Positions 25,188 through 33,396 of a DNA stretch of 64,000 nt are shown here, piece after piece. The notes under the pieces are model-generated. The model was not told the origin of the DNA and did not search any database. It was given only the letters and a program-made list of their open reading frames with translations. The stretch is from Nitrospira sp. (lineage in GTDB: Bacteria > Nitrospirota > Nitrospiria > Nitrospirales > Nitrospiraceae). Position numbers and translations under genes: made by a program. The stretch is taken from contig JAFEBH010000022.1 in the NCBI GenBank assembly GCA_018242765.1, forward strand, positions 1 to 64,000, given 5' to 3'. The first letter of the stretch is position 1, and each line of letters opens with the position of its first letter.

Positions 25188-26717
25188 TCACACGTCAGGG
25201 TTACGGTCAAACGAACGATACTGAATCGCCTCTGCAATATGCACGGTCTCGATCCTCTCTGAGTCGGCCAGGTCCGCGATCGTCCGTGCGACACGCAGGA
25301 TACGTCCGTGGGCTCGCGCGGAGAGTCGAAGCTTTGCCATCGCCTGCTCAAGCAACTCTTGAGCGGGCTGATCGATTCCACAATACCGTTTTACCAGCCG
25401 CGGCTTCAACTGCGCATTTGCATAGATCCCCTCCGCTCGGTACCGCCGCCGCTGTCGATCGCGCGCCGTCGCGACACGCGATCGGATCGCCGCAGAAGAT
25501 TCTGCGGCGGGCAGCTCCGTGCGAAGATCTCGAACCGGCACCGGCGGAACATCCAGATGAATATCCAGCCGGTCCAATAAGGGACCGGAGAGTTTTGCAC
25601 GATACCGGCGAATCTGTATGCCGGAACAGATACAAGACCGAGTCCGGTCTCCATAATATCCACAAGGACAGGGGTTCATCGCCGCAATCAGCATGAACTG
25701 GGCTGGGTATTTAAGCGTCCCACTTGCCCTTGTCAGGATGACAGACCCATCCTCCAACGGTTGCCGTAGCCCTTCGAGCGCCCCTCGCTTGAATTCAAGC
25801 GATTCGTCCAAAAACAATACCCCGTTATGCGCGAGCGAAACTTCCCCGGGCCTGGGGATGGTCCCTCCCCCGACCAACCCTGCGTCAGAGATACTGTGGT
25901 GCGGGGCCCGAAACGGCCGAACGGTCAACAACGGTCGGTCCGGGGTGAGTAATCCCGCCACGCTGTGCACTCTGGTCGTTTCAATCGCTTCATCCAATTC
26001 CAACAACGGCAGGATGGACGGCAAGCGGCGCGCCAACATGGTCTTACCGGATCCGGGGGGACCGACCATCAAGACATTGTGTCCCCCCGCCGCTGCCACT
26101 TCGAGGGCTCGTTTGGCGTGGTCCTGTCCACGAACATCGGCATAGTCCTCATCTTCTGTCGTGCTGACCGCCCCCAAGATACCCGGACATGACTCGCTTG
26201 GAACGAGAACCTGGCTTCCCTTCAGAAATTCGACCGCTTCAGGAAGGGTGTGGATCGGATAGACACGGACCCCTTTGACCCATGCCGCTTCAGCCCCATT
26301 GTCTGCGGGAAGCAGCAAGTCGTAACCGGTTCGGCAGACCAGCGCAAAGGACAGGGCTCCGGTAATCGGCTTCACGCGGCCGTCCAACGACAATTCCCCG
26401 ACAAGCACGGAACGATCGAGCACCGACTGCGGAATCACCTCTTCCGCGACGAGAATGCCGATGGCAATCGCGAGGTCGAGCCCCGACCCCTCTTTTTTGA
26501 CACCGGCAGGAGCAAGATTGACGGTGATGCGTTTGGCAGGGAAGTGAAACCCGGTATTCTTCAGTGCGGATCGAACACGGTCTCGGCTTTCCTTCACCGT
26601 GGCATCCGGCAACCCGACGACCGAAAACTGCGGGAGCCCGCCGGAAATATCGACTTCGACATCTACGAGATGTGCATCAAGACCGACCAGCGCCGCGCTC
26701 GTGACCCTCGCAAGCAT
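25188..26717 (-). CDS. comM: ComM/YifB-family AAA+ helicase (Mg-chelatase-like)
   Basis: 509 residues, full length. The N-terminal Lon-protease-like domain (VDVEVDISGGLPQFSVVGLPD to VNLAPAGVKKEGSGLDLAIAIGIL) is followed by an Mg-chelatase AAA+ core with Walker A GPPGSGKTMLARRLP and a Walker B region GVLFLDESLEFKRG (most homologues read LDELPEF), then the zinc-binding Cys cluster NPCPCGYYGD...CICSG and the lid domain. ComM is a branch-migration helicase that helps integrate transformed DNA. No other competence gene is in the window. Confidence 0.9.
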   Translation of the reverse strand: MLARVTSAALVGLDAHLVDVEVDISGGLPQFSVVGLPDATVKESRDRVRSALKNTGFHFPAKRITVNLAPAGVKKEGSGLDLAIAIGILVAEEVIPQSVLDRSVLVGELSLDGRVKPITGALSFALVCRTGYDLLLPADNGAEAAWVKGVRVYPIHTLPEAVEFLKGSQVLVPSESCPGILGAVSTTEDEDYADVRGQDHAKRALEVAAAGGHNVLMVGPPGSGKTMLARRLPSILPLLELDEAIETTRVHSVAGLLTPDRPLLTVRPFRAPHHSISDAGLVGGGTIPRPGEVSLAHNGVLFLDESLEFKRGALEGLRQPLEDGSVILTRASGTLKYPAQFMLIAAMNPCPCGYYGDRTRSCICSGIQIRRYRAKLSGPLLDRLDIHLDVPPVPVRDLRTELPAAESSAAIRSRVATARDRQRRRYRAEGIYANAQLKPRLVKRYCGIDQPAQELLEQAMAKLRLSARAHGRILRVARTIADLADSERIETVHIAEAIQYRSFDRNPDV

Positions 26718-26736
26718 GACCCCACGCCTTTCCCTA

Positions 26737-26861
26737 GCAGGATGCTGAAACAGTCCGCCGGCGTCGTTCTCGCGTCGCTCAGAGGCTCACCGTACGGCGG
26801 GGAGTACGGTGAGCCTCTTTACTCGCTGCGGCCTTGCCGGACAGCCTTTTTGAGCATCCTG
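26737..26861 (-). repeat. Dispersed structured intergenic repeat, copy B
   Basis: A 125-bp element just upstream of comM, inverted relative to copies A and C. Terminal arms: GCAGGATGCT (26737-26746) and AGCATCCTG (26853-26861). The centre holds a perfect 14-bp hairpin (GAGGCTCACCGTAC and its complement, 8-nt loop). It is the most regular of the three copies. Confidence 0.85.
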
Positions 26862-27141
26862 TGCTCGTTCCTGAACCAGACTCTGGTGCGTCCCGGTTGC
26901 GTATGCGAGCCTTGCCCAGCTGGTTTTTCCGCAGCCTGCCGGCTGAGCCACTGAAAAAAATGTGTTCATTATAGGGAGTCTCTGTAAGGGTTTCAATAGA
27001 ACCTTCTCTCGACCGTTTTGTCTCAGGCTACAGTTCGAGGCGGCTCGTGCCCCTTCGGCCGGACTTACCCGGCCACGTATGATCGGCTACAGGAGAGGCC
27101 TCCATGGAGAATGTGGGCTAGCACCCCATCGACCGCCTCTG

Positions 27142-27147
27142 TATAAT
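27142..27147 (+). promoter_or_regulatory. -10 box five bases before an ATG
   Basis: A perfect TATAAT at 27142-27147 is followed by TCGCC and ATG at 27153, so the transcript would start at or inside the start codon. No clear -35 was found (GACCGC region). Confidence 0.45.
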
Positions 27148-27152
27148 TCGCC

Positions 27153-27794
27153 ATGCTCCGCAGGGCACCGCCAGAGAATTCGGTTCGGTCGGATGAACCA
27201 CCATGCTATGAACACCCCTCTCAGATCCTGATCCTTGGTATGACGCTCTGGTTGGGCTTACTCCCGATCCAGAATGATTCTGTCTTGGCGATCGACGGAA
27301 CTACCGGCGTTCCTCGGCAACAACCCAAGCACGCTTCCCCTTATGTTGGATCAGCCATGGCCGTGCTGGCCACCCTTCAGCAGGCGGCAGTGCTTCCGCC
27401 AGAAGGCACGCGAGAGGCCGATCGTGTCATCCAAGCCGTCATCCAACTGCAATCCGTCTTTGCCAAGGGAGCGGATCCCGCAATTCAGGCATTCGCCCAA
27501 CGTGCGCTGGCCGACAAGCACGGAGAACAAGCCGCACCTGCCCTGGAGCAATTTCGCGCCAACGGGTGGACGGCAGACGTGCTGGAAGCACTCGCGGATG
27601 CCGACTTCAAGGCCTCACCTGACGAGGGGGAGAAACTGGCGGTGGGGCTCGGACAGTTTAATGTGTCGGTGGATGATTTTCGGCGATTCATGCGACTCGT
27701 GCGGGACGGCCGATCGGCCCTCATGGCACAAGGATTGGCCTTTGAGGAGGTCTATACGCGTCATCGGAACACGATGCCGGGCACCACACGCTAG
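27153..27794 (+). CDS. Hypothetical protein, possibly exported
   Basis: 213 residues. Residues 27-46 (ILILGMTLWLGLLPIQNDSV) are hydrophobic and end in LAIDG, resembling a signal or anchor. The rest is helical (AVLATLQQAAVLPPEGTREADRVIQAVIQLQ, then FAQRALADKHGEQAAPALEQF). The start at 27153 is supported by the -10 box just before it; ATG 27240 would give a 184-residue form with a signal lacking basic residues. Family not recognised. Confidence 0.55.
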   Translation: MLRRAPPENSVRSDEPPCYEHPSQILILGMTLWLGLLPIQNDSVLAIDGTTGVPRQQPKHASPYVGSAMAVLATLQQAAVLPPEGTREADRVIQAVIQLQSVFAKGADPAIQAFAQRALADKHGEQAAPALEQFRANGWTADVLEALADADFKASPDEGEKLAVGLGQFNVSVDDFRRFMRLVRDGRSALMAQGLAFEEVYTRHRNTMPGTTR

Positions 27795-27943
27795 CACGCT
27801 CTTTCATGGTGCTGGTTTCGAGTGTCTGGTCTCTTGTGATGGCTTCATTGAAGAACATGAAACCCGAAACCGAGACTCATCTCACCAAGCGACATCACAC
27901 GTACAACCATATGGATATCACAACCTGAATAAAGGAGAATCCC

Positions 27944-28180
27944 ATGGCGACGAGAGCGTACATTCTTATCAAGGTCAAAGCGGGACGAACAAAGGATGTG
28001 GTCGGTGCACTGAAGCGCATCCCAGGTGTTGAACAGGCTCACTCCTGCTTCGGCCGTCCGGATATTTTCGTCTTTATCAGCGTCCAGGACGAGCGCGCAC
28101 TCTCCGACGTGGTGATTACCAAAATCCATGCGATCGACGGCATCGAAGAAACGGATACCCACATCGTCGCAGAATCGTAG
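27944..28180 (+). CDS. Stand-alone Lrp/AsnC ligand-binding (RAM) domain protein
   Basis: 78 residues: ATRAYILIKVKAGRTKDVVGALKRIPGVEQAHSCFGRPDIFVFISV is the alpha/beta RAM fold of Lrp/AsnC regulators, without their DNA-binding domain. Such free RAM proteins form oligomers that bind amino acids or modulate full-length Lrp relatives. GGAG lies 8 bases before the ATG. It is monocistronic. Confidence 0.85.
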   Translation: MATRAYILIKVKAGRTKDVVGALKRIPGVEQAHSCFGRPDIFVFISVQDERALSDVVITKIHAIDGIEETDTHIVAES

Positions 28181-28243
28181 CCCGCATCACGATAGAGAGA
28201 TATCTCGTGAAGCGTACGACGCGTCATGGGTGCACGTCACGGT

Positions 28244-29272
28244 TCACACTTCGGCAGGCTTACGGCCCTGAGTTCTCTCGAAGGGCGACCAACGGTCGAC
28301 GATGACGGGAGCGCCCCCGAGCTGGGCCGATTGGTAACAGGCTTCGGCGATTTCCACAGCTCGGCACCCGTCTTCTCCCGTAATCGGCATAGGTGTGCCG
28401 TCATAAACCGCTTGAAGGAATGCTGAGAGGGTATCGAGGACGGTCAGGGACGGAGGGATGTCGATATCGGCTGTCGTTTCCCCGGAACTCGTTTCAGTAC
28501 AGATTCGGCGACGCATCCAGTCGGCCTCTACCCGCCCCTGTGAACCGACCCAGATTGCTCGTCCCGCACGCTCACTCACAACTCGGGTGATCTCCATGCG
28601 ACAGATCGTTCCCCCTGTCATGGTGAGATGAACTGAGGCCATTCGTTCCGGAGCAATCGGTGGGATGTGATCCATCGTGCAGCGCACGGCCTGTACCTCT
28701 TCACCCGTCAGGAACCGAGCCAGATCAAGCATGTGCACACCGATCTCCAGTAAGGCCCCTCGCTTCCCATAGCCCGCCACATGGTCCGGAGCCGTCTTCC
28801 GAATCTCGATCTGAAAGACTGCGTCAAGCTCCAGAGAGCGCCCGAGAGAGGATTGGAAGCGCTTCATGTGCTGAATGGTCCTGTCGAACCGAAGGGTCTG
28901 GGCCGTCATGAACGGGAGCCCGGCATCGTGGGCCAGCGCAACCATTGTCCGGGCATCGGTGACCGTTGTCGCCAGCGGCTTCTCAACCAACAAGGGTTTG
29001 CGGGCTTGCACAGCAAGTCGGCAGATCTCCGGGGAGTACAGAGGGGGAGTCACAACCACGATCGCGTCGACCGACGGATCAGCGATGAGCGCATGGGCCT
29101 CACCGTACACCGTAACCGAGTCGGCACCAGGGAGCTGAAACCCCTGTTCGGGATGTCGTCGACACACAGCCTGGAGAGAAGCCATAGGCAGATCATGAAC
29201 AAGATGCTGGGCATATCGAGCTCCGTGCCGGCCGACCCCGATCAACCCCACTCTGATGCGGTCTCTGTTCAT
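28244..29272 (-). CDS. Gfo/Idh/MocA-family NAD(P) oxidoreductase
   Basis: 342 residues from MNRDRIRVGLIGVG. The N-terminal Rossmann fold has GLIGVGRHG, AIVVVTPP and the catalytic-Lys motif VEKPLATT; the C-terminal dehydrogenase domain has GGALL-like LLEIGVHMLDLARFL with the catalytic His. The family oxidises or reduces sugars, inositols and related compounds; the substrate cannot be told. The start at 29272 is favoured over 29299 because the Rossmann strand begins six residues later. Confidence 0.85.
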   Translation of the reverse strand: MNRDRIRVGLIGVGRHGARYAQHLVHDLPMASLQAVCRRHPEQGFQLPGADSVTVYGEAHALIADPSVDAIVVVTPPLYSPEICRLAVQARKPLLVEKPLATTVTDARTMVALAHDAGLPFMTAQTLRFDRTIQHMKRFQSSLGRSLELDAVFQIEIRKTAPDHVAGYGKRGALLEIGVHMLDLARFLTGEEVQAVRCTMDHIPPIAPERMASVHLTMTGGTICRMEITRVVSERAGRAIWVGSQGRVEADWMRRRICTETSSGETTADIDIPPSLTVLDTLSAFLQAVYDGTPMPITGEDGCRAVEIAEACYQSAQLGGAPVIVDRWSPFERTQGRKPAEV

Positions 29273-29315
29273 GATGCGTCGGACTATCGTTAGAGCCACG
29301 TCATCCAGCCGTCAA

Positions 29316-29345
29316 TTGACATTCCCACAAACGGCTTCATATAGT
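29316..29345 (+). promoter_or_regulatory. Promoter with a leaderless mini-ORF ahead of the DLH gene
   Basis: TTGACA (29316-29321), 18 bases and TATAGT (29340-29345). Six bases later ATG 29352 opens an 8-codon frame (MFGTTPLR, TAA) ending at 29378, 13 bases before the gene start at 29392. Either a leader peptide or chance. Confidence 0.5.
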
Positions 29346-29391
29346 AACGCCATGTTCGGCACAACACCACTCCGGTAACAGAATCTCAATC

Positions 29392-30192
29392 ATGCCTACA
29401 GCACCAATCGCTCCGTTTTCAGTCGATCAGATCGGAACGGGAACCGCCCGTTTCCCAAGCGGCGTACCGATCCCCACACATACCGATCAGATGGTGGACC
29501 CCTATTTCAAAAGCAAAATGCCGAAGGAGCACCAAGTCGATTGCCTGCTCTTTTGGCCGCAACAAGCCGGGACCTATCCAGGGCTTGTCCTGCTCCATGA
29601 TTGGTGGGGACTGACGAGTCAGATGAAGGATCTTGGCGCACGCCTGGCCTGTGAAGGATACATGGTCGTTATTCCCAATCTCTACGGTCGATTGGGAGGG
29701 ATGGTCACCGCCAACGACGACGTCGCCGCTGCCCTGCTGGCACGACAGAACGACGACCAGGTCATCACCGATATCAACTCGTGCTGCGAATATCTCAATA
29801 CTCGCACCATGGCGAAGAAGAATATTCATGGGGTCGTCGGGTACGGAATGGGTGGATCGTATGCACTGCGGTTCGCCTGCCACCGAAAACGGTTGCGTGC
29901 GGCCGTTTCATACTACGGGAAAATGGTGACGCCCAACGAAATGATGAAAGACCTCTTTTCGCCGGTCCTCTATCATCAGGCGGGAAACGACACCTGGGCC
30001 ACACAGGACGATGTCGAACAACTACGGAGTACTTCCGCAGCATACGCCAAGCGGGTCGAGATCCATTGCTACCCCAACGCCTCACATGCGTTCTGCAACG
30101 AGACGAAACCAAGTGCCTATGACGCCGACAGTGCGTCCCTCGCGTGGGAGCGTACGGCCGGCTTTCTGAAGTCGTGTTTCCAAGGAACATGA
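29392..30192 (+). CDS. Dienelactone-hydrolase-like protein lacking its nucleophile
   Basis: 266 residues with the DLH alpha/beta-hydrolase layout: VDCLLFWPQQAGTYPGLVLLHDWWGL, then the nucleophile elbow, an Asp region (QAGNDTWATQDDVEQL) and the catalytic-His region (PNASHAFCNE). The elbow reads GYGMGG, whereas family members have G-x-C-x-G-G, so the nucleophilic Cys is replaced by Gly. The codon is GGA, not a one-base slip from TGC. No signal peptide. The protein is probably not a classical hydrolase, though the His and Asp are kept. It overlaps the next gene by 4 bases. Confidence 0.85.
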   Translation: MPTAPIAPFSVDQIGTGTARFPSGVPIPTHTDQMVDPYFKSKMPKEHQVDCLLFWPQQAGTYPGLVLLHDWWGLTSQMKDLGARLACEGYMVVIPNLYGRLGGMVTANDDVAAALLARQNDDQVITDINSCCEYLNTRTMAKKNIHGVVGYGMGGSYALRFACHRKRLRAAVSYYGKMVTPNEMMKDLFSPVLYHQAGNDTWATQDDVEQLRSTSAAYAKRVEIHCYPNASHAFCNETKPSAYDADSASLAWERTAGFLKSCFQGT

Positions 30193-31181
30193 GTCAGTCT
30201 CGTTCTCCCCTTGACGATTTTCCATACACACTCGGCAATATGGCAAACAAGCTGATGCAGCATCAACCTGGTCTCGAACAACGACAGGAAAGAGTAGGCC
30301 CACTCCTCATCCTGCTGGGCGTACTCCTCCTCCCGTCGTTGGCCATGGCAGAGGAACAAGGCTCTCCGCGCGTATTGACCGACGTGGTGACACAACGAGG
30401 CGATCAGCTTGCGCTGCTCGAGTCAGACGAGGGAGCGCTGAGGTTGTTTACGACATCGGTCGGACCGGCCCTGGGGTTGAAAGATGCCGCCGGAGTCTTG
30501 GGAGCCAGACTCCCCGGCAAAATGGTCAAGGAACTTGGGGTGGCGGAATTGTCCCAGTCCGTCTCTGAGTTGATGAAAGCGTTGGGGACATGGCAGTTCG
30601 CCAATTCCCTTCGCCAGGAGGCAGGATCATCTGGTCCCGACGTTCCCCTTCCTACCGCACGGCAAGACTGGTTACGGGCAAAAAACCCGACGGCCTCATT
30701 TCCTGAGCTCCTCCGTCTGACAAAGGACGAACGAGGATCTCAGCCGGCGCAGGGAACATCGCAGGCACGAAACGTCGAACTGCTCTTGGCGGCGGAACGT
30801 ACGGCGTTTGAAGCCAGTCACCACGCCATCACGACCTGGTGGAACATCCATGGGTGGAAGGAGCGGATCCGACAAGCCAAAGGCCGTTCACGACTCTGCG
30901 GGACCTGGCAATGGATCATTCATAATCACCAGATCCATGGAGAGCAGAAATCCACCATCATCTTTTCCCCGCCAGGACAAGCCTCGGCCAATGCTGCCGC
31001 GCCGGCGGAAAGCATCGTTCTCGGAGATGCCATTTACTTGCGTTGGGAGCAGAACGGACACATCCAAGAAGACAGTCTCCTGTTCATCAAAGACGATCAG
31101 AAGATCGAAGGGTCTTTTCAGAACAACACCGGCGGATGGGGCCCCATCAGCGGCAAACGCCTCGCTCCCTGCAAACCATAG
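30189..31181 (+). CDS. Hypothetical exported protein
   Basis: 330 residues from the ATGA overlap with the DLH-like gene; a start at 30240 (MANKLMQ) is also possible. A hydrophobic segment VGPLLILLGVLLLPSLAMAEE looks like a signal sequence preceded by an unusually long 35-residue N-region. The middle is helical, and the C-terminal about 90 residues form beta strands (RLCGTWQWIIHNHQIHGEQKSTIIF, IYLRWEQNGHIQEDSLLFIKDDQKIEGSF), similar in style to lipocalin-like small-molecule or glycan-binding folds. Family not recognised. Confidence 0.6.
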   Translation: MSQSRSPLDDFPYTLGNMANKLMQHQPGLEQRQERVGPLLILLGVLLLPSLAMAEEQGSPRVLTDVVTQRGDQLALLESDEGALRLFTTSVGPALGLKDAAGVLGARLPGKMVKELGVAELSQSVSELMKALGTWQFANSLRQEAGSSGPDVPLPTARQDWLRAKNPTASFPELLRLTKDERGSQPAQGTSQARNVELLLAAERTAFEASHHAITTWWNIHGWKERIRQAKGRSRLCGTWQWIIHNHQIHGEQKSTIIFSPPGQASANAAAPAESIVLGDAIYLRWEQNGHIQEDSLLFIKDDQKIEGSFQNNTGGWGPISGKRLAPCKP

Positions 31182-31182
31182 T

Positions 31183-31303
31183 GGATAGTTCAAAAAGACC
31201 GTCCAGCGAGACCGCAGCGAGCGAAAGGCCGAGGCGTACGCGGTTGGTAAGTTGAGGCCTTGAGCGATGCGAGAGCAAAGCTGGAGGACTTTTTCAACAT
31301 CCT
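31183..31303 (+). repeat. Dispersed structured intergenic repeat, copy C
   Basis: 121-bp copy, same orientation as copy A and more diverged. Arms GGATAGTTCAAAAAG and CTTTTTCAACATCC are partly complementary; the centre keeps GAGGC...GTAC and TTGAGGCC. It overlaps the last codons of the convergent DUF423 gene. Confidence 0.75.
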
Positions 31304-31686
31304 CCCCAGCGCCAGGCACGCCACCCCAAAACACCCCAGCCTGCGATGAAGAGCACGCCACCGACCGGCGTCACGGCGCCCAACCATCGGATACCCAAGA
31401 GCGACACTGCGTACAGGCTCCCGCAAAACAAGACGGTCCCGGCTGCAAACAGCCACCCCGCTTTGGCCGTGCCGGTATCCCGTCCGAGGTGCACTCCAAA
31501 CCCGCTCAAGATCAGACCAAACGCGTGGTACATCTGATAGCGAGTCGCGGTATCGTAGACCGCCAACATTGACGGCTCCAAAATCGTCTTGAGCATATGC
31601 GCACCAAATGCCCCAGCCGCGACGCCAAGTCCTGCGCTGACGCAACCGATTCCCACCAACCACCGTGCTGACGAGTCAATCCCCAT
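31294..31686 (-). CDS. DUF423 family membrane protein
   Basis: 130 residues with four hydrophobic segments. N-terminal GCVSAGLGVAAGAFGAHMLK and ATRYQMYHAFGLIL are the signature motifs of DUF423 (YgdD-type) inner-membrane proteins, whose function is unknown. The C-terminus (RAWRWGGC) runs into repeat copy C, so the last residues were probably altered by its insertion. Confidence 0.85.
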   Translation of the reverse strand: MGIDSSARWLVGIGCVSAGLGVAAGAFGAHMLKTILEPSMLAVYDTATRYQMYHAFGLILSGFGVHLGRDTGTAKAGWLFAAGTVLFCGSLYAVSLLGIRWLGAVTPVGGVLFIAGWGVLGWRAWRWGGC

Positions 31687-31804
31687 GGCACATCACTCCC
31701 TTACTCAACCGGCCGGAAACCAGCGCGGATCATACGCGATCTCAGCCGAATACTCCATCGCCAACACCGAGGAGCGGCATGGATTCTTCTGGTATAGTTG
31801 TTCG

Positions 31805-32074
31805 ATGCAGCACCGATGGATCATCGTCTGGCTTGTGTGGCTCCCCGTTCTTTCCACAGGCGGAGCACTCGCCATGGCCGCCGACTCCCAACAAGTCGAC
31901 CGAAACAAAGGACTCACCGTCGAAGATCTTACACGTGGATTACGGAGCGCCGCGCAGAATATCGAAAAAGAAATTCCCAAAATCGGACCGGCAATCGGAG
32001 CAACGATCAAATCCGTCGGAAGAGGGACTTCGAACAAAACACCGTCCCAGAATCCACCGTCCGATACACGATAG
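31805..32074 (+). CDS. Small exported protein
   Basis: 89 residues. Signal peptide MQHRWIIVWLVWLPVLSTGG...ALAMA, then a helix (LTVEDLTRGLRSAAQNIEKEIPKIG) and a Ser/Thr/Pro-rich tail. ATG 31805 follows the -10 box TATAGT (31793-31798, with TG upstream) by six bases, again suggesting leaderless transcription. Family not known. Confidence 0.6.
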   Translation: MQHRWIIVWLVWLPVLSTGGALAMAADSQQVDRNKGLTVEDLTRGLRSAAQNIEKEIPKIGPAIGATIKSVGRGTSNKTPSQNPPSDTR

Positions 32075-32183
32075 CATTCCGCCTCTCATCTCAAACGACC
32101 TCCCCAAATCAGTCTTTGCTTCTTGTTGCCGACTCCTGTATGGTTCATACCTATTTTTGCAACCACTCTGAACGAGGGCCATC

Positions 32184-32639
32184 ATGTGGGACAAAAAACG
32201 AGAGGGCGATTCCGACAATGGGAATTTCACCGTCCTGGGAAAGGACGTCACGTTCAAGGGCATCGTCCACTTTCACAGCACGGTTCAGCTCGACAGCTCG
32301 ATTGAGGGCGAGATCCATGCAAAAGGGATGTTGGTGATCGGTGAGAATGCCACGATCCGAGGAACCATCGTCGCGGAAACCATTGTGACCAGAGGAAAGA
32401 TCCATGGCAACGTGACCGCGACGAGTAAGATCCAATTGCTCAAGCCCGCGGTCGTCCTCGGCGACGTCTCTGCTCCGTCGTTCTCGATGGAAGAGGGCGC
32501 TTTTTTTAAAGGATCGATCGACATGGGCTCACACCCGGTGGCCGATGAGCTCCAACAGACGCCCCTGGTCCTGACGGAATCACCGCAACGGCTGAGCCTT
32601 TCCCGTCCGGTATTGATCGAGAGCGAGCGAGAGGGCTGA
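32184..32639 (+). CDS. Bactofilin
   Basis: 151 residues. The DUF583/bactofilin beta-helix core is clear: FTVLGKDVTFKGIVHFHSTVQLDSSIEGEI, then LVIGENATIRGTIVAETIVTRGKIHGNVTATSKIQLL with hydrophobic residues every five or six. Bactofilins polymerise without nucleotide into filaments at the membrane and act in cell shape, stalks or polar localisation. The short charged N-terminus and Pro/Leu-rich C-tail flank the core as usual. No peptidase gene (M23) is adjacent. Confidence 0.9.
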   Translation: MWDKKREGDSDNGNFTVLGKDVTFKGIVHFHSTVQLDSSIEGEIHAKGMLVIGENATIRGTIVAETIVTRGKIHGNVTATSKIQLLKPAVVLGDVSAPSFSMEEGAFFKGSIDMGSHPVADELQQTPLVLTESPQRLSLSRPVLIESEREG

Positions 32640-32661
32640 CGACCTCCCGCTCTGCATCCCG

Positions 32662-33069
32662 TTAATGCAAAAGTTCCTTGGGAATATTCCCACCGTTCGC
32701 CGCCAATTTCTGCAACACCGCTTTATGAAGCCACATATTCATGTGGGCTGAATCACCCATCTTGTCCGCAGGGCACCCGAGCTCGGTCGCAAGTTCTTTA
32801 CGCGCCGTGAGACTGCTGTCCAAATTCAAGAGCTTCATCAAATCGACGATCGAGGTCTTCCAATTCAGCTTCTGCGAATTCTTCGCGGCAAGCCCTTCAA
32901 GTTTTCCCACGACATCGACCGCCGACATCGCAGTAGGCTTTGGAGCCGCCGGCGCGGCAGTGGGAGCTGACGGAGCGGCTGTCGCTGGTGCAGCAACCGG
33001 AGGTGCGGTTGCCGCGTGCGCCGCGGCACCAAATCCAAGTTTCTCCATAATCGTGCCGAAAAGTCCCAT
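32662..33069 (-). CDS. DUF3597 domain protein
   Basis: 135 residues from MGLFGTIMEKLGFG. An Ala/Pro-rich linker (about 15-50) leads to the DUF3597 domain: VDVVGKLEGLAAKNSQKLNWKTSIVDLMKLLNLDSSLTARKELATELG. The start at 33069 is chosen because GGAGGAATT lies just upstream and the family begins with this motif; the frame extends to 33135. Function unknown; LysM-related proteins of this size bind cell-wall material. Confidence 0.85.
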   Translation of the reverse strand: MGLFGTIMEKLGFGAAAHAATAPPVAAPATAAPSAPTAAPAAPKPTAMSAVDVVGKLEGLAAKNSQKLNWKTSIVDLMKLLNLDSSLTARKELATELGCPADKMGDSAHMNMWLHKAVLQKLAANGGNIPKELLH

Positions 33070-33396
33070 CGCAAATTCCTCCTGGTGGAAGAGTGGCAAA
33101 TCACATTTCTCTGTCGTTGACATCGAATCTACCACTTAAGCAGAAACAAAATCACCCCACTTTTACTCGAGCAGCTATTCCGCTCATCAAGACTGTCTCA
33201 CAATAGTACAGGTCCGCACTTTCATTCTGTACAATCCCTACACCGAACCTTTCCGCGTCGGATAGACATCGTTCGACTATTCAGTAACGTGATACAAAGG
33301 CTGCTCGTTACATCTCACTCTTCGTTATCTCTTCCCGGTTTTTTTACCCTGCTGTAAGATACCGCCCTAGCCGTTCACCAACCGGGAGGCTTACCG

